A DNA stretch of 6,347 bases, from NCBI GenBank assembly GCA_028717525.1, contig JAQUNT010000145.1:1-6347 (forward strand). The letters run 5' to 3'. This document shows, in pieces, positions 4,776 through 6,347 of this stretch. How positions within the stretch are numbered: position 1 is the first letter of the stretch; each line of letters opens with the position of its first letter. The stretch is from Elusimicrobiota bacterium. Lineage in GTDB: Bacteria > Elusimicrobiota > Elusimicrobia > UBA1565 > UBA9628. The notes under the pieces are model-generated. The model saw nothing but the letters and a program-made list of their open reading frames with translations. It was not told the origin of the DNA and ran no database searches. Position numbers and translations under genes: made by a program.

Positions 4776-5536
4776 GAGGCCTCGGCGGTCAGCCGGGCCG
4801 CCTTCAAGGCGGCGAAGACCAAGGCTGAGTCCAGGAACATCCCGTAAAGGATCCCGAGAGCGATGCCTCCTCCGAGCCGGCCCTGGAGATAGTAGGCCCA
4901 GCAGTTGTTGGTCGTGCCCCAGAAGTCCGCGCAAAAGACGTAGACCAGGCCCGTCAGCAGGAAGCGCGCGTCCCGGGGGTCGGGCCGATAGAGCAGCGGG
5001 GCCGCGAGCAGGGCGAAGACCGCGGCGCTCGATAGCCGGGGCGCGGCCGGCAGGACGAAGGCCCAGAAGACCGCCGCGTAGGCCGCGGCAAAGCCCCAAT
5101 AGAGGACGCGACGCCGGGGCGCGAGCCAGGCTCCGAAGCGGGACTCGACCGCCTCGGCCGCGCGGTCGATGACGAGCGCGCCGAGGATCCAGCCCGGGAT
5201 GATCCAGAGCGGAGGGGCCTCCCGCGTATAATACGCCCAGACCCCGGTCCGCGTGCCCCAGGCCTCCACGATCCACCCCAGCAGAGCGGCATAGAAGACG
5301 ATGCACAGATCCCGCTTCGGGGTGATCCGGGCCGGGACCGTGCGCAGGGTCATCAGGAAGATGGCTCCCAGCAGAGCGACCTCGCCGATCACGCGCCAGC
5401 GCGCCGCCCCGCCGCGCTGCAGCTGGAGCGCGGTCACCCGGAACGCCTCGGCGAGAAGGTCCCGGCGCCAGAGCGCCACCGCGGCCAGCAGGGCCGCGGC
5501 GCCGGCCGCGTAGAGCAGCCTCTTCCGGTCGTTCAT
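4772..5536 (-). CDS. Unrecognised polytopic membrane protein with duplicated WGT-x4-WAYY motif
   Basis: This 254-residue protein has about eight predicted TM segments (near 8-22, 48-66, 76-93, 108-125, 145-163, 168-183, 190-207, 223-245). A distinctive motif occurs twice: EAWGTRTGVWAYY at 91-103 and DFWGTTNNCWAYY at 204-216. Each has an acidic residue, WGT, four variable residues and WAYY, and each is followed by a hydrophobic helix with a Gly and a late Asp (VIDRA, FLDSA). This suggests an internally duplicated four-helix unit. The aromatic and acidic membrane motif recalls faintly the E..G....W/F..Y pattern of carotenoid-modifying membrane proteins, but I cannot assign it. Start and stop both overlap neighbours: the ATG shares its A with the upstream TGA (TGATG), and its TGA lies in the ATGA start of the lgt-like gene. 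The three are therefore translationally coupled and probably work on the same membrane substrate or complex. Confidence 0.85.
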   Translation of the reverse strand: MNDRKRLLYAAGAAALLAAVALWRRDLLAEAFRVTALQLQRGGAARWRVIGEVALLGAIFLMTLRTVPARITPKRDLCIVFYAALLGWIVEAWGTRTGVWAYYTREAPPLWIIPGWILGALVIDRAAEAVESRFGAWLAPRRRVLYWGFAAAYAAVFWAFVLPAAPRLSSAAVFALLAAPLLYRPDPRDARFLLTGLVYVFCADFWGTTNNCWAYYLQGRLGGGIALGILYGMFLDSALVFAALKAARLTAEAS

Positions 5537-6347
5537 CAGGAGACCCGCCTCTTGCGCCAGTGCTGGCGGACCAGGAAAGCCGCGAACGCGGCGGTCAAGG
5601 CGATGACCGCCGCGGTCAGCGGACGGCGCAGGCCACTCCCACCCAGCCCGCAGCGGATGAGCCAGCCGGCCGTGTAAAGGAGCAGCGCGAACGCGCTCGC
5701 CGCGAACCACAGGGCGTTCCAGGACCTCAGCCGCTCCGGGAAGGACCGGCGCAGCAGGCGGACGGACAGGTACTCGCCGAGCATCGCCAGGGCGGCCAGG
5801 GCGAAGCCCGCGGCCAGGACCAGGCGGGAGGCCCCGGCCAGGCGCAGCCCGTTGGCCGTATGCCGGTACGCGACCAGCTGGACCAAAAGCACGAAGGCCA
5901 GCCAAGCCGCGACGCCGGCCAAGGGCGCGGCCTGGAAGGCTCTGCGCACGAGGCCCGCGCCCAGACTCCAGCACCGCGCCCGGCTGAGCTTGCCCAGGAT
6001 GATGTTCCAGAGCAGGGCCGCGTCGCTGGGCCTGGTGATGCTGACGGACCACAAGGATTCGAGGTACTGCCCCCAGCCGCGCAGCCTCTGCGCGGCGCGC
6101 TCCGCGAACCTCGTCGCCAGGCCGAAGACCGCCCAGGGACCGGAGCGCGCCGGCACCCAGGTGGAGATCCGCTTGGACTCGGGATAGGCGCTGACGATGT
6201 CGGCCAGACGCAGCCCGGTCCCGACCGGCAGAGCCCGCAGGTTGAAGAAGCAGGCCTGGAGCGGCCTGCGGCCGGGGAAGTTCCTCAGCTGATACAGGCA
6301 GCCGGGATTGAACACGTGCGTCCTCAGCATGGCATCGAGATCCCCGG
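5536..6347 (-). CDS. Unrecognised membrane protein with four C-terminal TM segments (5' end outside the window)
   Basis: At least 269 residues are present. A Met codon lies at 6330, but the frame stays open to the window edge (GDLDAM), and the ribosome site ahead of that Met is poor, so the gene probably begins outside. The first 130 or so residues after that Met are soluble-looking and basic, with NPGCLYQLRNFPGRRPLQ, PVGTGLRLADIVSAYPESKR and QRLRGWGQYLESLW. Four TM segments follow at about 134-154, 168-186, 204-225 and 238-254, and the end is strongly basic (RQHWRKRRVS). A glycosyltransferase-2-like protein with a TM tail is conceivable, because QRLRGW loosely resembles QxxRW, but the spacing is wrong and no DxD is seen, so I make no assignment. 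It is the first visible gene of the overlapping membrane operon; its TGA overlaps the next ATG by one base. Confidence 0.8.
   Translation of the reverse strand, partial: GDLDAMLRTHVFNPGCLYQLRNFPGRRPLQACFFNLRALPVGTGLRLADIVSAYPESKRISTWVPARSGPWAVFGLATRFAERAAQRLRGWGQYLESLWSVSITRPSDAALLWNIILGKLSRARCWSLGAGLVRRAFQAAPLAGVAAWLAFVLLVQLVAYRHTANGLRLAGASRLVLAAGFALAALAMLGEYLSVRLLRRSFPERLRSWNALWFAASAFALLLYTAGWLIRCGLGGSGLRRPLTAAVIALTAAFAAFLVRQHWRKRRVS

Noticed and set aside
4772..6052. Minus-strand 426-codon open frame spanning two membrane genes
   Set aside because: It is in a different frame from both membrane proteins, is Arg/Pro/Gly-rich and lacks the hydrophobic pattern that the chosen frames show.
5536..6347. 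Glycosyltransferase 2 assignment from QRLRGW
   Set aside because: The motif is one residue off QxxRW, no DxD or GT-A core is visible, and the N-terminal part lies outside the window.

Overview
The window is GC-rich (roughly two thirds G+C by eye) and densely coded bacterial DNA, with Shine-Dalgarno-like sites ahead of several genes and no gene-free stretch over 300 bases. It holds the tail of a bacterial Ser/Thr kinase, a membrane-anchored TPR protein, an alpha-phosphoglucomutase and several inner-membrane proteins. This suits a free-living Gram-negative-type bacterium from a high-GC lineage. The phylum cannot be fixed from this sequence; an Elusimicrobiota-, Myxococcota- or Acidobacteriota-like source is only a guess.

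Layout. (1) 2-854, plus strand: the C-terminal end of a PknB-type kinase overlaps by 23 bp a one-TM, five-TPR protein, which looks like a split kinase-TM-TPR unit. (2) 851-2413, minus strand: a complete alpha-phosphoglucomutase (pgm), convergent with the TPR gene; the two stop codons share one CTAG. (3) 2414-2539: a divergent regulatory region with a near-consensus sigma-70 promoter (TTGACA, 17 bp, CATAAT) and an imperfect 22-bp palindrome over the -10 and ribosome binding site. (4) 2540-3385, plus strand: an unrecognised one-TM protein with a Pro/Ala linker and an alpha-helical domain, ending in a large hairpin that includes its stop codon. (5) 3468-3901, minus strand: two tandem, recently duplicated genes for small secreted Asn-rich peptides, 74 and 54 residues, both ending QPQGGCCG. 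The 54-residue copy was found by reading the sequence directly and is short enough for gene callers to miss. (6) 3981-6347, minus strand: three tightly overlapping membrane-protein genes. They are an unrecognised four-TM protein (5' end outside the window), a polytopic protein with a duplicated WGT-x4-WAYY motif, and an Lgt-like protein whose catalytic-region Asn and Glu are replaced by Cys.

How the genes may work together. The three membrane genes are coupled by 1-nt and 4-nt overlaps and surely form one transcription unit. The peptide pair lies 79 bp downstream on the same strand behind its own promoter candidate, so it could be independent or partly co-transcribed. The most distinctive part of the window is this peptide pair (near-invariant signal peptide, variable Asn-rich middle, fixed CC tail) beside an unusual Lgt-like/WGT membrane module. 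A functional link between them is inference only.
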